Below, piece after piece: positions 16,440 to 24,712 of a DNA stretch of 39,240 nt. Both the position numbers and the translations under genes were made by a program. The stretch is from Candidatus Rokuibacteriota bacterium (GTDB lineage Bacteria; Methylomirabilota; Methylomirabilia; Rokubacteriales; CSP1-6): contig JACPCW010000037.1 of assembly GCA_016184365.1 (NCBI GenBank), positions 1-39,240 on the forward strand. The letters are read 5' to 3'. Position 1 is the first letter of the stretch. The number at the start of each line of letters is the position of its first letter. The notes below the pieces were generated by a model that saw nothing but the letters and a program-made list of their open reading frames with translations, did no database searches and was not told the DNA's origin.

Positions 16440-17615
16440 TCAGAGCGTGGCGTAGACGAGATCGATGAGGTGCCGGACGTGCCGGTGCTGCCAGCCGGCC
16501 CGGCCCTGGTTCATGACGTAGCCGAACGCGAGCCGCGTGTCGGGATCGGCGAATCCGAGCGAGCCGCCGGCGCCGAAGTGCCCGAAGGCACGCGGATTCG
16601 GACCGAGGCGGCGCTCGGGCTGCGTGAGCTGGAATCCGAGGCCGAAGCGCGTCGGCCGCTGCAGCACCATGTTGCCAGCGTAAACCTGCTCGTCGATCGC
16701 CATCGCGATGATCTCCGGCGACAGGAGATGAACGCCGCCGATGTCGCCGTCACCGGCGAGCGCCGCGTAGAGTCGCGCCACCGCGCGCGCGTGGCCGTGG
16801 CCGTTGGTCGACGGGACCTCCGCGGCGCGCCATCGCCGCGTGTTGACGATCCCCATGCCGGAGAGCTCCGGCGGGTTGCGATAGGCGTTGACGCGCATGC
16901 GCGTGACTCCGCTCAGCGTCGCGGGATCGACGTCGAGCTGTCGTCTGAGCTCATCCCCTTCCGGGCTCGGCGCCGCCGGAAGCACGTCGGCGCAGCGTGC
17001 GTCGAGCCCGGAACCGAGGCCGACGAAGAAATCGATGCCGGCGGGGCCGGCGATCTCGTCACGCAGGTACGCGCCGAGCGTTTTCCCCGTCACGCGCCGA
17101 ACGACTTCGCCGAGCAGGAATCCCTGCGTGTTCACGTGGTAGCCGTGACGCTCGCCCGGCGGCCACCACGGCGCCTGGGCCGCCAGCGCCTCGGCCATGA
17201 CGTCCCACTGCAGCACCGCTTCCGATTCGAGCGCGGGCCCGACAGCGGGAAGGGCCGCCTGATGCGTCAGGAGATGGCGCACCGGGATCCGCGCCTTGCC
17301 GGCCTGGGCGAACTCGGGCCAGTAGCGGGCGATCGGCGCATCGAGGTCGAGCGCGCCGGCGTCCACCAGCCGCAGCGCGCAGACGGCGCTGACGGCTTTT
17401 CCGATGGAGTACAGGTTGACGATCGTGTCCACGCGCCACGGCCGCGTGCGCGCGGCGTCCATGTGACCGGCCCAGACGTCGACGACCGGCTGCTCGTCCA
17501 CGGACACGGCGAGCGCGACACCGACTTCCGAACCGGCCGCGAGGATGTCGCCGATCGCGCTCCGGAGCGGTTCGAACGCGGGCTCGCAGTGCCCGTGAAC
17601 CTCCGGGATCGTCAT
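16440..17615 (-). CDS. Serine hydrolase, beta-lactamase family (class C/EstB-like)
   Basis: A 391-residue protein. The catalytic Ser-x-x-Lys is in VNLYSIGKAVSAVCALRLVDAG, the Tyr-x-Asn-like motif is in GERHGYHVNTQGFLLGEVV, and the late glycine-rich stretch AFGHFGAGGSLGFADPDTRLAFGYVMNQ corresponds to the third box (HxG in esterases). These enzymes act as esterases, carboxypeptidases or beta-lactamases; no signal peptide is seen, so a cytoplasmic esterase is more likely. It lies 10 bases after yqeC and 25 bases before the selenoprotein gene. Confidence 0.88.
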   Translation of the reverse strand: MTIPEVHGHCEPAFEPLRSAIGDILAAGSEVGVALAVSVDEQPVVDVWAGHMDAARTRPWRVDTIVNLYSIGKAVSAVCALRLVDAGALDLDAPIARYWPEFAQAGKARIPVRHLLTHQAALPAVGPALESEAVLQWDVMAEALAAQAPWWPPGERHGYHVNTQGFLLGEVVRRVTGKTLGAYLRDEIAGPAGIDFFVGLGSGLDARCADVLPAAPSPEGDELRRQLDVDPATLSGVTRMRVNAYRNPPELSGMGIVNTRRWRAAEVPSTNGHGHARAVARLYAALAGDGDIGGVHLLSPEIIAMAIDEQVYAGNMVLQRPTRFGLGFQLTQPERRLGPNPRAFGHFGAGGSLGFADPDTRLAFGYVMNQGRAGWQHRHVRHLIDLVYATL

Positions 17616-17625
17616 CCCGCGACGA

Positions 17626-18387
17626 TCATCGTGCGCACACCTCCAGCACGGGGTCGTCGCCGCGCAGCGCGGTGAACAGGACCGCCTCGATCGCCGGTTC
17701 GCGCAGGAGACGCTCGGCGGTCTCGCGCGCCGGGGCGCGGTCCGCGAGCGTCTCGACCTTGTTGATCAGCACGACGACGCGCGCGTTCGCCGGCACGCCC
17801 TTCCGTCCGCCGTCGGGATGCGCGAGGACGCGCGCCACGATCTCCGGCGTGATCGCGGCGCCGCGCCGAGCGCCGCTCAGCGCGCTGATCAGCTCCGGCC
17901 GGTGGACGTGGTCGGCGTCGAGCGGCTCGCCGAAAATGTCGGCGCCGACGACCGGAACGACCAGCGTCGTCTCGGAGGGGATCACCGGCTCGTGCGCGGC
18001 CGGCGCCTTGAACGGGCGCATGCGGGAGCCGTCGGCCTCGTCGAGGAGGCAGGCGCCGGGGAACCAGGCGCGCAGGCGGCGGACGAGATCGAGGGAGACG
18101 CCGTCGGCTTTACCCGTGCCCGGGTCCGCGTCGCCGATCACGAGGACGTGCCGGTGCGCGGTCAGGGCGGCGGCCACGCGGGCGCGCGTCGCGTCGGCGG
18201 CCGACACGGAGGCGGGCGCCAGCGCGATCTGCGCGGCGAAGATCTTCGTCGTCGTCGTGGTGATGACGCGGCCGCCGCGCTCGACGATCTCGCGCGCCAG
18301 ACGGAACATGGCGCTGGTTTTTCCGCCGCCGCCGACGAACGCGACGACGTCGCCGGCCTTCACCGGCAGCGCGGCCGTCAGGGTCAA
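17626..18387 (-). CDS. yqeC: Selenium-dependent molybdenum hydroxylase accessory protein YqeC
   Basis: About 253 residues with start TTG 18387 (LTLTAALPVKAGDVVAFVGGGGKTS), preceded by GGAG; a longer frame adds a non-homologous tail. The variant P-loop VGGGGKTS, VITTTTTKIF, ADPGTGKADGVSLDLV, CLLDEADGSRMRPFKAPAAHEPVIP and VVPVVGADIFGEPLDADHVHRPEL are the full set of YqeC landmarks. By family knowledge YqeC is found with YqeB and MocA-like proteins in genomes with selenium-dependent molybdenum hydroxylases and is thought to help insert a labile selenium cofactor. It heads the minus operon that includes the selenoprotein DsbA gene. The product is likely cytoplasmic and nucleotide-binding. Confidence 0.85.
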   Translation of the reverse strand: MTLTAALPVKAGDVVAFVGGGGKTSAMFRLAREIVERGGRVITTTTTKIFAAQIALAPASVSAADATRARVAAALTAHRHVLVIGDADPGTGKADGVSLDLVRRLRAWFPGACLLDEADGSRMRPFKAPAAHEPVIPSETTLVVPVVGADIFGEPLDADHVHRPELISALSGARRGAAITPEIVARVLAHPDGGRKGVPANARVVVLINKVETLADRAPARETAERLLREPAIEAVLFTALRGDDPVLEVCAR

Positions 18388-18446
18388 CCGCGCGCGCTCC
18401 GGCGGCTCGTTCGCATGCCGCGAGTATGCGCCGGCCAACGCGGGGC

Positions 18447-18475
18447 TTGCGTTCGGACGCTGCCGATTGTATACA
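18447..18475 (+). promoter_or_regulatory. Sigma-70-type promoter for the ABC-ATPase-like fragment gene
   Basis: TTGCGT (18447-18452), a 17-base spacer and TATACA (18470-18475) with a TG just upstream form a good vegetative promoter. Transcription would start near 18482, only a few bases before GTG 18486, implying a leaderless or almost leaderless message. The yqeC start lies 60 bases away on the other strand. Confidence 0.55.
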
Positions 18476-18485
18476 GGTGCGCCGC

Positions 18486-18815
18486 GTGATCCAGACGAAG
18501 CCCGACGCGCTGCTCGCGCGCGCGGTGTCGCGCGCACCGGTCGTCCATCTCTTCGACGAGCCGCAGTTCAGCACGCAGGACGGCTACATCGGGTTCATGA
18601 TCGAGTTCTTCCGGCGGCTGCGTCGCGACGGCAAGCTCGTGTTCGTCTGCCTGCATCCGACCGAGGCGTATCACCTCGACATCATGCGCGAGCTGTGCGA
18701 GCGCTTCGTGTTCGTGCACGACGGCCGCGTGTCGGAGCTGCCCGACTTCGACACGCTCGTCGCCGATGACCGTGTCCGCGCCTATCTCGCCGGATCGGTC
18801 GGCACGGCCGGTTAG
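18486..18815 (+). CDS. ABC-ATPase C-terminal-half-like protein
   Basis: A 109-residue product starting at GTG 18486 (VIQTKPDALLARAVSRAP; GTG 18477 is an alternative). It has a Walker B-like strand VVHLFDEPQFST, a segment LVFVCLHPTEAYHLDIMRELCERF in the place of the H-loop, and FVFVHDGRVSELPDFDTLVADDRVRAYLAG, like the C-terminal tail of ABC ATPases. Walker A and the LSGGQ signature are absent and no upstream frame supplies them. It could be a truncated ATPase or a stand-alone regulatory protein; I favour a fragment, though its good promoter argues it is expressed. Its stop overlaps the convergent oxidoreductase 3' end by 4 bases. Confidence 0.6.
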   Translation: MIQTKPDALLARAVSRAPVVHLFDEPQFSTQDGYIGFMIEFFRRLRRDGKLVFVCLHPTEAYHLDIMRELCERFVFVHDGRVSELPDFDTLVADDRVRAYLAGSVGTAG

Positions 18816-20128
18816 CGGTCGAGCGTGCTGACCGCGCTCTGCACCGCCTCGGCCAGCGTCGGGTGGATGTAGATCGCGTCGCGGACCAGCGTGTACGGCG
18901 CGCGGGCGTTCATCAGATCGACGTAGATGTGCACGAGCTCGGCGCCGCCGGTGCAGAAGACGGCGGCGCCGAGAACCTGGTCGCTGCCGCGCTCGATCAG
19001 CACCTTGATGAACCCGGTACGGTCACGCAGCTCGCGCGCCTTGCCGTTCTTCGCGAGCTCGAAGCGCGCCACGTCGAACGCCTTGGCGTTCTTCCGCGCC
19101 TCGGCCTCGGTCAGCCCGACGCGGCCGAGCTCGGGATCCGTGAAGATCGCGTACGGCACGATGCGCGCCGTCGTGCGCGCGCCGTCGCCGGCGAGCTGCG
19201 ACATGAGGATGCGGTAGTCGTCCCACGCCGAGTGCGTGAACTGTGGTCCGCCCCTGATGTCGCCGGCCGCCCACACGCCGGCCACGCTCGCCGCCAGACG
19301 CTCGTCGATCTCGACGATGCCACGGTCGGACATGCGGACGTCGATCGTCTCGAGCCCGAGATCGTCGGTGTTCGGACGGCGACCGGTGGCGACGAAGAGG
19401 TGCGAGCCGTCGATCGCGCGCGCGCGCCCCGATTCCTCGACGACGACGCGCACGCCATCTGGGCGTCGCTCGACGCGACGCACCGCCGCGCGCAGCCGGA
19501 CGTCGACGCCGTCGCGCACCAGCACCCCCTGGAGCGCGGCGCTGATGTCCGCGTCCTCGCGCTGGACCACGCGCTCGCCGCGTTCGACGACGGTCACGCG
19601 GCTGCCCATGCGGCGGTAGAACTGCCCCATCTCGAGCGCGATGTAGCCGCCGCCGAGCACGACGAGGTGCTCCGGGAGATCGGGATGATCGAGCCAGTTA
19701 CCGGCATGGAGGAACGGGACGCCGTCGAGGCCGTCGATCGGCGGCACGAGCGTCCGCGTGCCCGTGTCGAGCACGATCTGCGACGCCACGATGTGGCGGT
19801 CGCCGACCGTCACGCCGAACCCATCGCCGTCACGTCCGGTCACGCGCGCGTGGCCGCGGAGCAGGCGTGGATTGTCCGCCCCTTCGAACCAGCGATCGAG
19901 GCCGTGGCGGGACTCGAGCGCGATCGCTCGCGCGGTCCGCAGCACGGCCGCGAAGTCCACCTCGACCGACGGGATCCGCAATCCGAACTCGCTGGCGCGG
20001 CGCGCATCGTGGGCGAGGCGCGCCGACGCGACCGCGGCCTTGGTCGGCGTGCAGCCGAAGTTGACGCACGAGCCGCCGAGGTCCTTGCGCTCCGCCAGCG
20101 CCGCGCGGCGGCCGGCCTTCGCGAGGCC
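18812..20128 (-). pseudogene. Pyridine nucleotide-disulphide oxidoreductase (mercuric reductase-like), N-terminus deleted
   Basis: About 438 residues of a flavoprotein disulphide reductase. Redox-active Cys pair DLGGSCVNFGCTPTKAA, second Rossmann motif LVVLGGGYIALEMGQFYRRMGSRVTVVERG, FVATGRRPNTDDLGL, GVWAAGDIRGG, and the C-terminal dimer interface with YIHPTLAEAVQSAVSTL. The first about 25 residues, including the FAD-binding GxGxxG, are missing: coding homology begins abruptly at about 20128 with HGLAKAGRRAALAERK. At that point the frame is out of phase with the pirin gene, and no start codon lies in frame nearby. Either a deletion destroyed the start or the sequence has an assembly error. 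Without the FAD motif it should not function unless expressed by frameshifting from pirin. Confidence 0.8.
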
Positions 20129-20976
20129 ATGAAGCGCCCGGTGCGCAGCTCCTGCAGCGTCCGCTCGATCTCCGCGCGCGTGTTCATCACGAACGGGCCG
20201 TAACGGGCGATCGGCTCGTGCAGTGGGCGCGCCGAGGCGAGGAGGAACCGGCCACCGATGGGGCCGGCGGCCGCCTCCACGAAGTCGCCGTCGCCGAAGA
20301 TGACGAGCGCCGGGGCCTGGACGGGTGTGCGCGTGTCGCCGAAGCGCACCTCGCCGTCGTCGGCGTACGCGAACGCCGTATGGCCGCGCGGCACCGCCTC
20401 GCGGAACGACGCGCCGGGCGGCAGCACGACGTCGATGAACTTCGGCGCGACCGCGAGGCCCTCGACCGGCCCCGTGATCCGGCCGCCGGCCGCGTCCCCG
20501 GCGATGACGCGGAGCCGCGCCCCTTCGTCCGTGACGGTTTCCACGAGCTGACCCGCCTGGAGGTCGCGATACTTCGGCCGCGACATCTTTTCGCTCGCGG
20601 GCAGGTTGAGCCAGAGTTGCAGTCCGCCGATCCCTTCCGGGCGCACCTGCGGCATCTCTTCGTGGAGGATGCCGCTGCCCGCGGTCATCCACTGGAGGTC
20701 GCCGGCGCCGATCGTGCCGCTGTGCCCCAGCGAGTCGGCGTGCCGGATCTGTCCCTGCCTGACGACCGTGACCGTTTCGATCCCCCGGTGGGGATGAAAC
20801 GGAAACCCGGCCGCGTAGTCGGCCGCGTCGGCCGATTCGAAATGGTCGAGCAGCAGGAACGGGTCGAGGTGGTCGAGCCCGCGCGTGCCGATGCTGCGGC
20901 GCAGGTTCACGCCGGCGCCTTCCCGAACCGGTTCCGGAGCGATCACCGACGCGACGGGGCGAGACGACTGAGTCAT
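19840..20976 (-). CDS. Pirin family protein with out-of-frame C-terminal tail
   Basis: ATG 20976 (MTQSSRPVASVIAPEPVREG) follows a GGGAGG site. Residues 1 to about 282 are a normal pirin: GFPFHPHRGIETVTVVRQGQIRHADSLGHSGTIGAGDLQWMTAGSGILHEEMP with metal-binding His residues, and the end YGPFVMNTRAEIERTLQELRTGRF. Pirins are cupin-fold proteins; some are quercetinases and others act as iron sensors or regulators. After GRF the frame runs about 96 more residues antisense to nothing, ending in Arg/Ala-rich sequence, because the natural stop has been lost at the junction with the oxidoreductase. Its start is next to MarR-type operators and divergent from a MarR gene. Confidence 0.85.
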   Translation of the reverse strand: MTQSSRPVASVIAPEPVREGAGVNLRRSIGTRGLDHLDPFLLLDHFESADAADYAAGFPFHPHRGIETVTVVRQGQIRHADSLGHSGTIGAGDLQWMTAGSGILHEEMPQVRPEGIGGLQLWLNLPASEKMSRPKYRDLQAGQLVETVTDEGARLRVIAGDAAGGRITGPVEGLAVAPKFIDVVLPPGASFREAVPRGHTAFAYADDGEVRFGDTRTPVQAPALVIFGDGDFVEAAAGPIGGRFLLASARPLHEPIARYGPFVMNTRAEIERTLQELRTGRFMASRRPAAARRWRSARTSAARASTSAARRPRPRSRRRASPTMRAAPASSDCGSRRSRWTSRPCCGPRERSRSSPATASIAGSKGRTIHACSAATRA

Positions 20977-21048
20977 GATGCGATCCTCCCCACCCAACCA
21001 TCCCACCGATGGGACGACGGTGCGTGTCGAGTCTGCCCGATCCCAAGC

Positions 21049-21079
21049 GATTCGATATCGAATCATTCGATGTAGAATG
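21049..21079. promoter_or_regulatory. MarR-type operators between pirin and marR
   Basis: GATTCGATATCGAATC (21049-21064) is a perfect 16-base palindrome. CATTC (21064-21068) and GAATG (21075-21079) form a second inverted repeat overlapping it by one base, and TAGAAT (21073-21078) could be a -10 element. These sites lie 73 bases upstream of pirin and 32 bases upstream of the chosen marR start, as expected for a MarR protein repressing itself and the divergent gene. Confidence 0.7.
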
Positions 21080-21110
21080 GGTCCGGAAGGATTCAGGCGC
21101 CGGAGGGGAC

Positions 21111-21563
21111 GTGGGCACCCAGTACAAAGGCCGGCCGGCCGAAGTCCGGGCCCTCAACGCGTACATCAAGCTGACGCGCGCCACGAGCTCCGTGGCCGCG
21201 CGTCTCAGCCCGCAGCTGGCGAACGCGGGCCTGACGCCGACGCAGCTCGGCGTGCTGGAGGCGCTCCTGCATCTCGGACCGCTCGGGCAGCGCACGCTCG
21301 GGGCGAAGCTCCTCATGAGCGGCGCGAACATCACGACGGTCGTCGACAATCTCGAGCGCCGCCGGCTCGTGCGCCGGGAGCGCAGCGGCGACGATCGCCG
21401 GAACGTCACGGTGCATCTGACGACCGACGGGCGCCGCCTCATCGCGAAGGTCTTTCCCGATCACGCGGCGGCCATCGCCGACGCCTTCTCCGCGCTCACC
21501 GCCGCGGAGCAGGACGAGCTGGCGCGGCTCACGAAGAAGCTGGGGCTCGGCCGCAGTGAGTGA
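21111..21563 (+). CDS. MarR family transcriptional regulator
   Basis: About 150 residues if started at GTG 21111, which has a GGAGGGG site. An earlier ATG at 21009 would put the operator palindromes inside the gene. The winged-helix is plain: LSPQLANAGLTPTQLGVLEALLHLGPLGQRTLGAKLLMSGANITTVVDNLERRRLVRRERSGDDRRNVTVHLTTDGRRLI, with the DRR wing tip. MarR dimers bind palindromic operators and are released by phenolic or oxidant ligands. It is divergent from pirin, and the next gene begins 8 bases before its stop. Confidence 0.93.
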   Translation: MGTQYKGRPAEVRALNAYIKLTRATSSVAARLSPQLANAGLTPTQLGVLEALLHLGPLGQRTLGAKLLMSGANITTVVDNLERRRLVRRERSGDDRRNVTVHLTTDGRRLIAKVFPDHAAAIADAFSALTAAEQDELARLTKKLGLGRSE

Positions 21564-22494
21564 GGTCGTCGATTTCGTCGTCCGGAATGGCGAGCTCTTC
21601 GTCTTCGTCTATGTCTTCGCCGACCAGATCGGCGTTCCGCTGCCGGCCGTTCCGGCGCTGCTCGCGATGGGGGCGCTGGCCGCCGTCGGCAAGATGCACT
21701 TCGGTCTCGCGCTGCTCGCGAGCGTCGTCGCGTCATTGCTCGCGGACGTGATCTGGTACGCGCTCGGACGCACGCGCGGCAGTGCGGTGCTGCGTCTGCT
21801 CTGCAAGATGTCGCTCGAGCCGGATTCGTGCGTCCGGCGTACCGAGAACGCCTTCCTGCGTTATGGCGTTCGCGCGCTCGTCGTGGCGAAGTTCGTGCCG
21901 GGGCTCAGCACGATCGCGCCGCCGCTCGCCGGGGTGGTGGGTGTCAGCGGGCCGCGGTTCACGGCGTACAGCACCGTCGCGGCATTCCTGTGGGCCGGGA
22001 CGTGGGGCAGCCTGGGCTATCTGGCGGGCGATGCGCTACAGGAGATCGCTGGCCACACGGGGCGGCTCGGGACGGTCCTGGTCTCGGTCGTCGTCGTCGT
22101 CGTCGTCGGCTACGTCGTCTTCAAGTGGATCCAGCGCCAGCGTTTCCTTCGCAGTCTTCGCATCGCGCGTATGAGCCAGGACGAGCTCAAGCGCGACCTC
22201 GACGCCGGCACGCCGGTGTTCGTCGTCGACCTCCGCTCCACGCTGGACGTCGCCACGATGCCGTTCGTCGTTCCCGGCGCGCTCCGAATCGCGCCTGAAG
22301 AGCTCGAGGACCACGCGGAGCGCATTCCGCGCGATCGCGACGTGGTCGTGTACTGCTCCTGACCGAACGAGGCGACCAGCGCCCGGGTGGCGCTCGCGCT
22401 CCGGCGGCAGGGCGTGACGCGCGTGCGACCGCTCGAGGGCGGGTTCGGCGAATGGCGGGAGCGCGGGTATCCGGTGGAACCGATCGCGCCGTAG
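21556..22494 (+). CDS. DedA-like (VTT) membrane protein fused to rhodanese, with in-frame UGA (selenocysteine YCSU)
   Basis: Reading TGA at 22360-22362 as selenocysteine gives a 312-residue protein from GTG 21556 to TAG 22492-22494. Residues 1 to about 195 are a DedA/VTT membrane domain: VPLPAVPALLAMGAL, GRTRGSAVLRLLCKMSLEPDSC, RYGVRALVVAKFVPGLSTIAPPLAG and a strong final membrane helix of Val residues. The C-terminal rhodanese reads FVVDLRSTLDVATMPFVVPGALRIAPEEL, RDVVVYCS-U-PNEATSARVALALRRQGVTRVRPLEGGFGEWRERGYPV. Homologues carry YCSCPNEATSA, so U replaces the second Cys of the active-site loop. The part after the UGA is unmistakably the rhodanese end, so a real stop would break the domain. 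Ordinary calling would give 268 residues ending VVVYCS. The start overlaps the MarR stop by 8 bases. Confidence 0.88.
22372..22397 (+). promoter_or_regulatory. SECIS-like hairpin of the rhodanese selenoprotein
   Basis: AGCGCC (22378-22383) pairs perfectly with GGCGCT (22389-22394) around the loop CGGGT (22384-22388). GCG (22372-22374) pairs with CGC (22395-22397) across a bulged ACC. The loop begins 21 bases after the UGA, nearly the same as in the DsbA gene (20), and G is its second base. High GC makes such a stem easier to find by chance, so this is weaker evidence than the DsbA hairpin. Confidence 0.6.
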
Positions 22495-22504
22495 CGCCGT
22501 CCGG

Positions 22505-23044
22505 CTACCGCGCAGCGAGGCACTTCGGGATGTTCTCTCCGTGCACGGCGCTGGCGCCGTGACCCCACTGCGCGGCCGCGTTGCCGACCAGTCGTCGTGA
22601 GACGAAGTCGAGATCGGAGGAGCCTAACCACCCGTTGGCGATGGCGGTCCGCACGGCCCAGCAGTCGGCGGCGAGCTCGAGGGCGAACACGTCCGCGTTC
22701 GGCTCCGGCGGCAGATGGAAATGCGCGCACTCGTGGAGCGCGATGAAGAGCTGCACCGGCGGCGGCAGTGTGCCGAAGACGTCGGCATTGAGGAAGATGT
22801 GCGGGTTCGCTCCGGGCAGGATCGACACACCGCCGCGTGACGAGTAGATCCCCGCCGGACCGCCGGAGCGCGACACGACCCACCACACCATGCCGCCCGC
22901 GTGCGTGATGCTCGGTCCTCCCGCCTGATGATCGGCGAGGCGCACGCGCGGAGCGGCGGGCGACACGGACGGTGTCGCGACGAGCGACAGCAGCACCGCC
23001 GCGCCGAGCGAACGAGCGCGCCGGCGCGGAGACGTCGTCGTCAC
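22505..23044 (-). CDS. Secreted HExxH-motif protein, possible metallopeptidase-like
   Basis: A 179-residue protein. The N-terminus after a basic start is hydrophobic (SLGAAVLLSLVATPSVSPAAP), a signal peptide. HECAHF in FIALHECAHFHLPPEPNADVFALELAADCWAVRTAI is a candidate zinc-binding HExxH; downstream E and D residues could be the third ligand. A short, glycine- and serine-rich N-terminal half (GGPSITHAGGMVWWVVSR) precedes it. This resembles small periplasmic M48-like or uncharacterised peptidases. Its ATG overlaps the amidase stop by 4 bases (ATGA), so the two are coupled. Confidence 0.6.
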   Translation of the reverse strand: MTTTSPRRRARSLGAAVLLSLVATPSVSPAAPRVRLADHQAGGPSITHAGGMVWWVVSRSGGPAGIYSSRGGVSILPGANPHIFLNADVFGTLPPPVQLFIALHECAHFHLPPEPNADVFALELAADCWAVRTAIANGWLGSSDLDFVSRRLVGNAAAQWGHGASAVHGENIPKCLAAR

Positions 23045-24690
23045 GGCGCGCCGGTCGTCTCCGGCGGAAACGTGAAGACGTTCGCCGGCTCGTGGTGCAC
23101 GTCGTGGTCACGGCGGAGACGCTGCACCATGCCGAGGGCATGCGGCGCGCCCTCCAGCATCTGCGCGAGCATCAGATCGTCCAGCGCGATGCCGGCGCGC
23201 CGGGCGGCCGTCACGCACAGATCCCGCGTGTCGGCGTCGGCGTCAGCGGCCATGCCCGACAGCACGGGCGGCGGCGTGACGTCCGGCGCCGCCGCGCCGC
23301 GGACCAGCTCGGGTCGCCGGCGGTGCCACTCCGTGGCGCGCTCGTAGGCATGGCCGATGCGCAGGATCGTCGTCTCTCCGAAAGGCCGGCCGACGATCTG
23401 CATGCCGAGCGGCAGGCCGTTGCTCCCGACGCCATTGGGCAGCTCCAGCACCGGCTGGCCCGTGACGTTCCACGCGGTGAGCAGGCTCGGCTTCTGCCAG
23501 AAGGAAACGCTCCGGTAGTCGCCGATCCGCGGCGCCTCCCCCATGCCGGCCGTGACGAACGCATCGAACCTGGCGTAGAGCGGCGCCATCTCGATCATCA
23601 TCCGCCGATGCTCGCGCGTCGCCTGCACGTAGTCGTTGGCGGTGAAGAGCACCGACGGCAGCACGCGTGACCGGAAGTCGGCGCCGAAATCCTTCGGCCG
23701 CGCCACGAGATGCTTCTGGTGCACGCTGAAGATCTCGCTCTCGGCGATGATGATCTTGACGTCGAAGTAGCTGGCGAGCGGCCGCACACGACATTCCTCG
23801 AGCTCGGCGCCCAGGCGACGCAGCACGTCGAGCGCGGCGTCCATCGCCGTGCGGACGTCCGCGGACGCCGGGATGTCGTGCTCCCAGTGGTGCCGCAGCA
23901 CGCCGATCCTGAGGCCGCGCAGATCCGCACCGAGCGCCTCGCGATACGGCGGGATCGGGCGTCTCAGGCTCCCCGCATCGTTCGGGTCGTAGCCGGAGAG
24001 CGCTTCGAGCACCAGCGCGCAGTCTTCGACCGTGCGCGCCAGTGGTCCGCAGTGGTCGAACGTGTACGAGTTGGTGATGACGCCGGCGCGACTCACCAGG
24101 CCGGACGTCGGCACGAGACCGACGACGCCACAGAGGGATGCCGGACCGCGGATCGATCCGCCCGTGTCCGAGCCGAGCGCGACGGGCACCATGCCGGCGG
24201 CGACGGCCGCGCCCGACCCCGACGAGGACCCGCCGGTGAAATGCGCGAGGTTCCAGGGATTGCGCGCCGGAGGCCAGGGCAGATCGAACGACGGCCCCGC
24301 GTGCGCCATCTCGTGCGTGGCGAGCTTGCCGAGCAGCACCGCGCCGGCGTCGTAGAGCTTCCGCGTCGCCGTCGCGTCCTCCGCCGGGATCCGGTCGATG
24401 AAGACGCGCGAGTGGCCGGACGTCAGGATGCCACGCGTGTCGTAGATGTCCTTGAGCGCGAACGGGATCCCGTGCAGGGCGCCGCGGTACCTGCCGGAGG
24501 CAATCTCGGCCTCGGCCTGTCGAGCTTGTCGCCGTGCGAGATCGAACGTGCGGGTGATGAACGCGTGCGTCTGCTCGTCGTACTGCTCGACGCGCTGGAT
24601 CAGCGCGTCGACCAGCTCCACCGGTGACAGCTTCCGCGCAGCGATCAGGCCCGAGAGCTCGGCGATCGACAGGTCGTGGAGCGGGGTCAT
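23041..24690 (-). CDS. Amidase signature family protein
   Basis: A 549-residue amidase. The Ser-cisSer-Lys triad is present: Lys in [12 protein letters not shown], the glycine/serine box [40 protein letters not shown]. Such enzymes hydrolyse amide bonds of diverse acids and include GatA-type amidotransferase subunits. The approximately 60-residue C-terminal stretch after VTPPPVLSG extends the usual fold. The gene overlaps the next one by 4 bases and is 22 bases from the aminotransferase gene in the same direction, which suggests joint catabolism of amide or amino compounds. Substrate unknown. Confidence 0.92.
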   Translation of the reverse strand: MTPLHDLSIAELSGLIAARKLSPVELVDALIQRVEQYDEQTHAFITRTFDLARRQARQAEAEIASGRYRGALHGIPFALKDIYDTRGILTSGHSRVFIDRIPAEDATATRKLYDAGAVLLGKLATHEMAHAGPSFDLPWPPARNPWNLAHFTGGSSSGSGAAVAAGMVPVALGSDTGGSIRGPASLCGVVGLVPTSGLVSRAGVITNSYTFDHCGPLARTVEDCALVLEALSGYDPNDAGSLRRPIPPYREALGADLRGLRIGVLRHHWEHDIPASADVRTAMDAALDVLRRLGAELEECRVRPLASYFDVKIIIAESEIFSVHQKHLVARPKDFGADFRSRVLPSVLFTANDYVQATREHRRMMIEMAPLYARFDAFVTAGMGEAPRIGDYRSVSFWQKPSLLTAWNVTGQPVLELPNGVGSNGLPLGMQIVGRPFGETTILRIGHAYERATEWHRRRPELVRGAAAPDVTPPPVLSGMAADADADTRDLCVTAARRAGIALDDLMLAQMLEGAPHALGMVQRLRRDHDVHHEPANVFTFPPETTGAP

Positions 24691-24712
24691 CCGATCACCT
24701 CGTCGGCAACTC

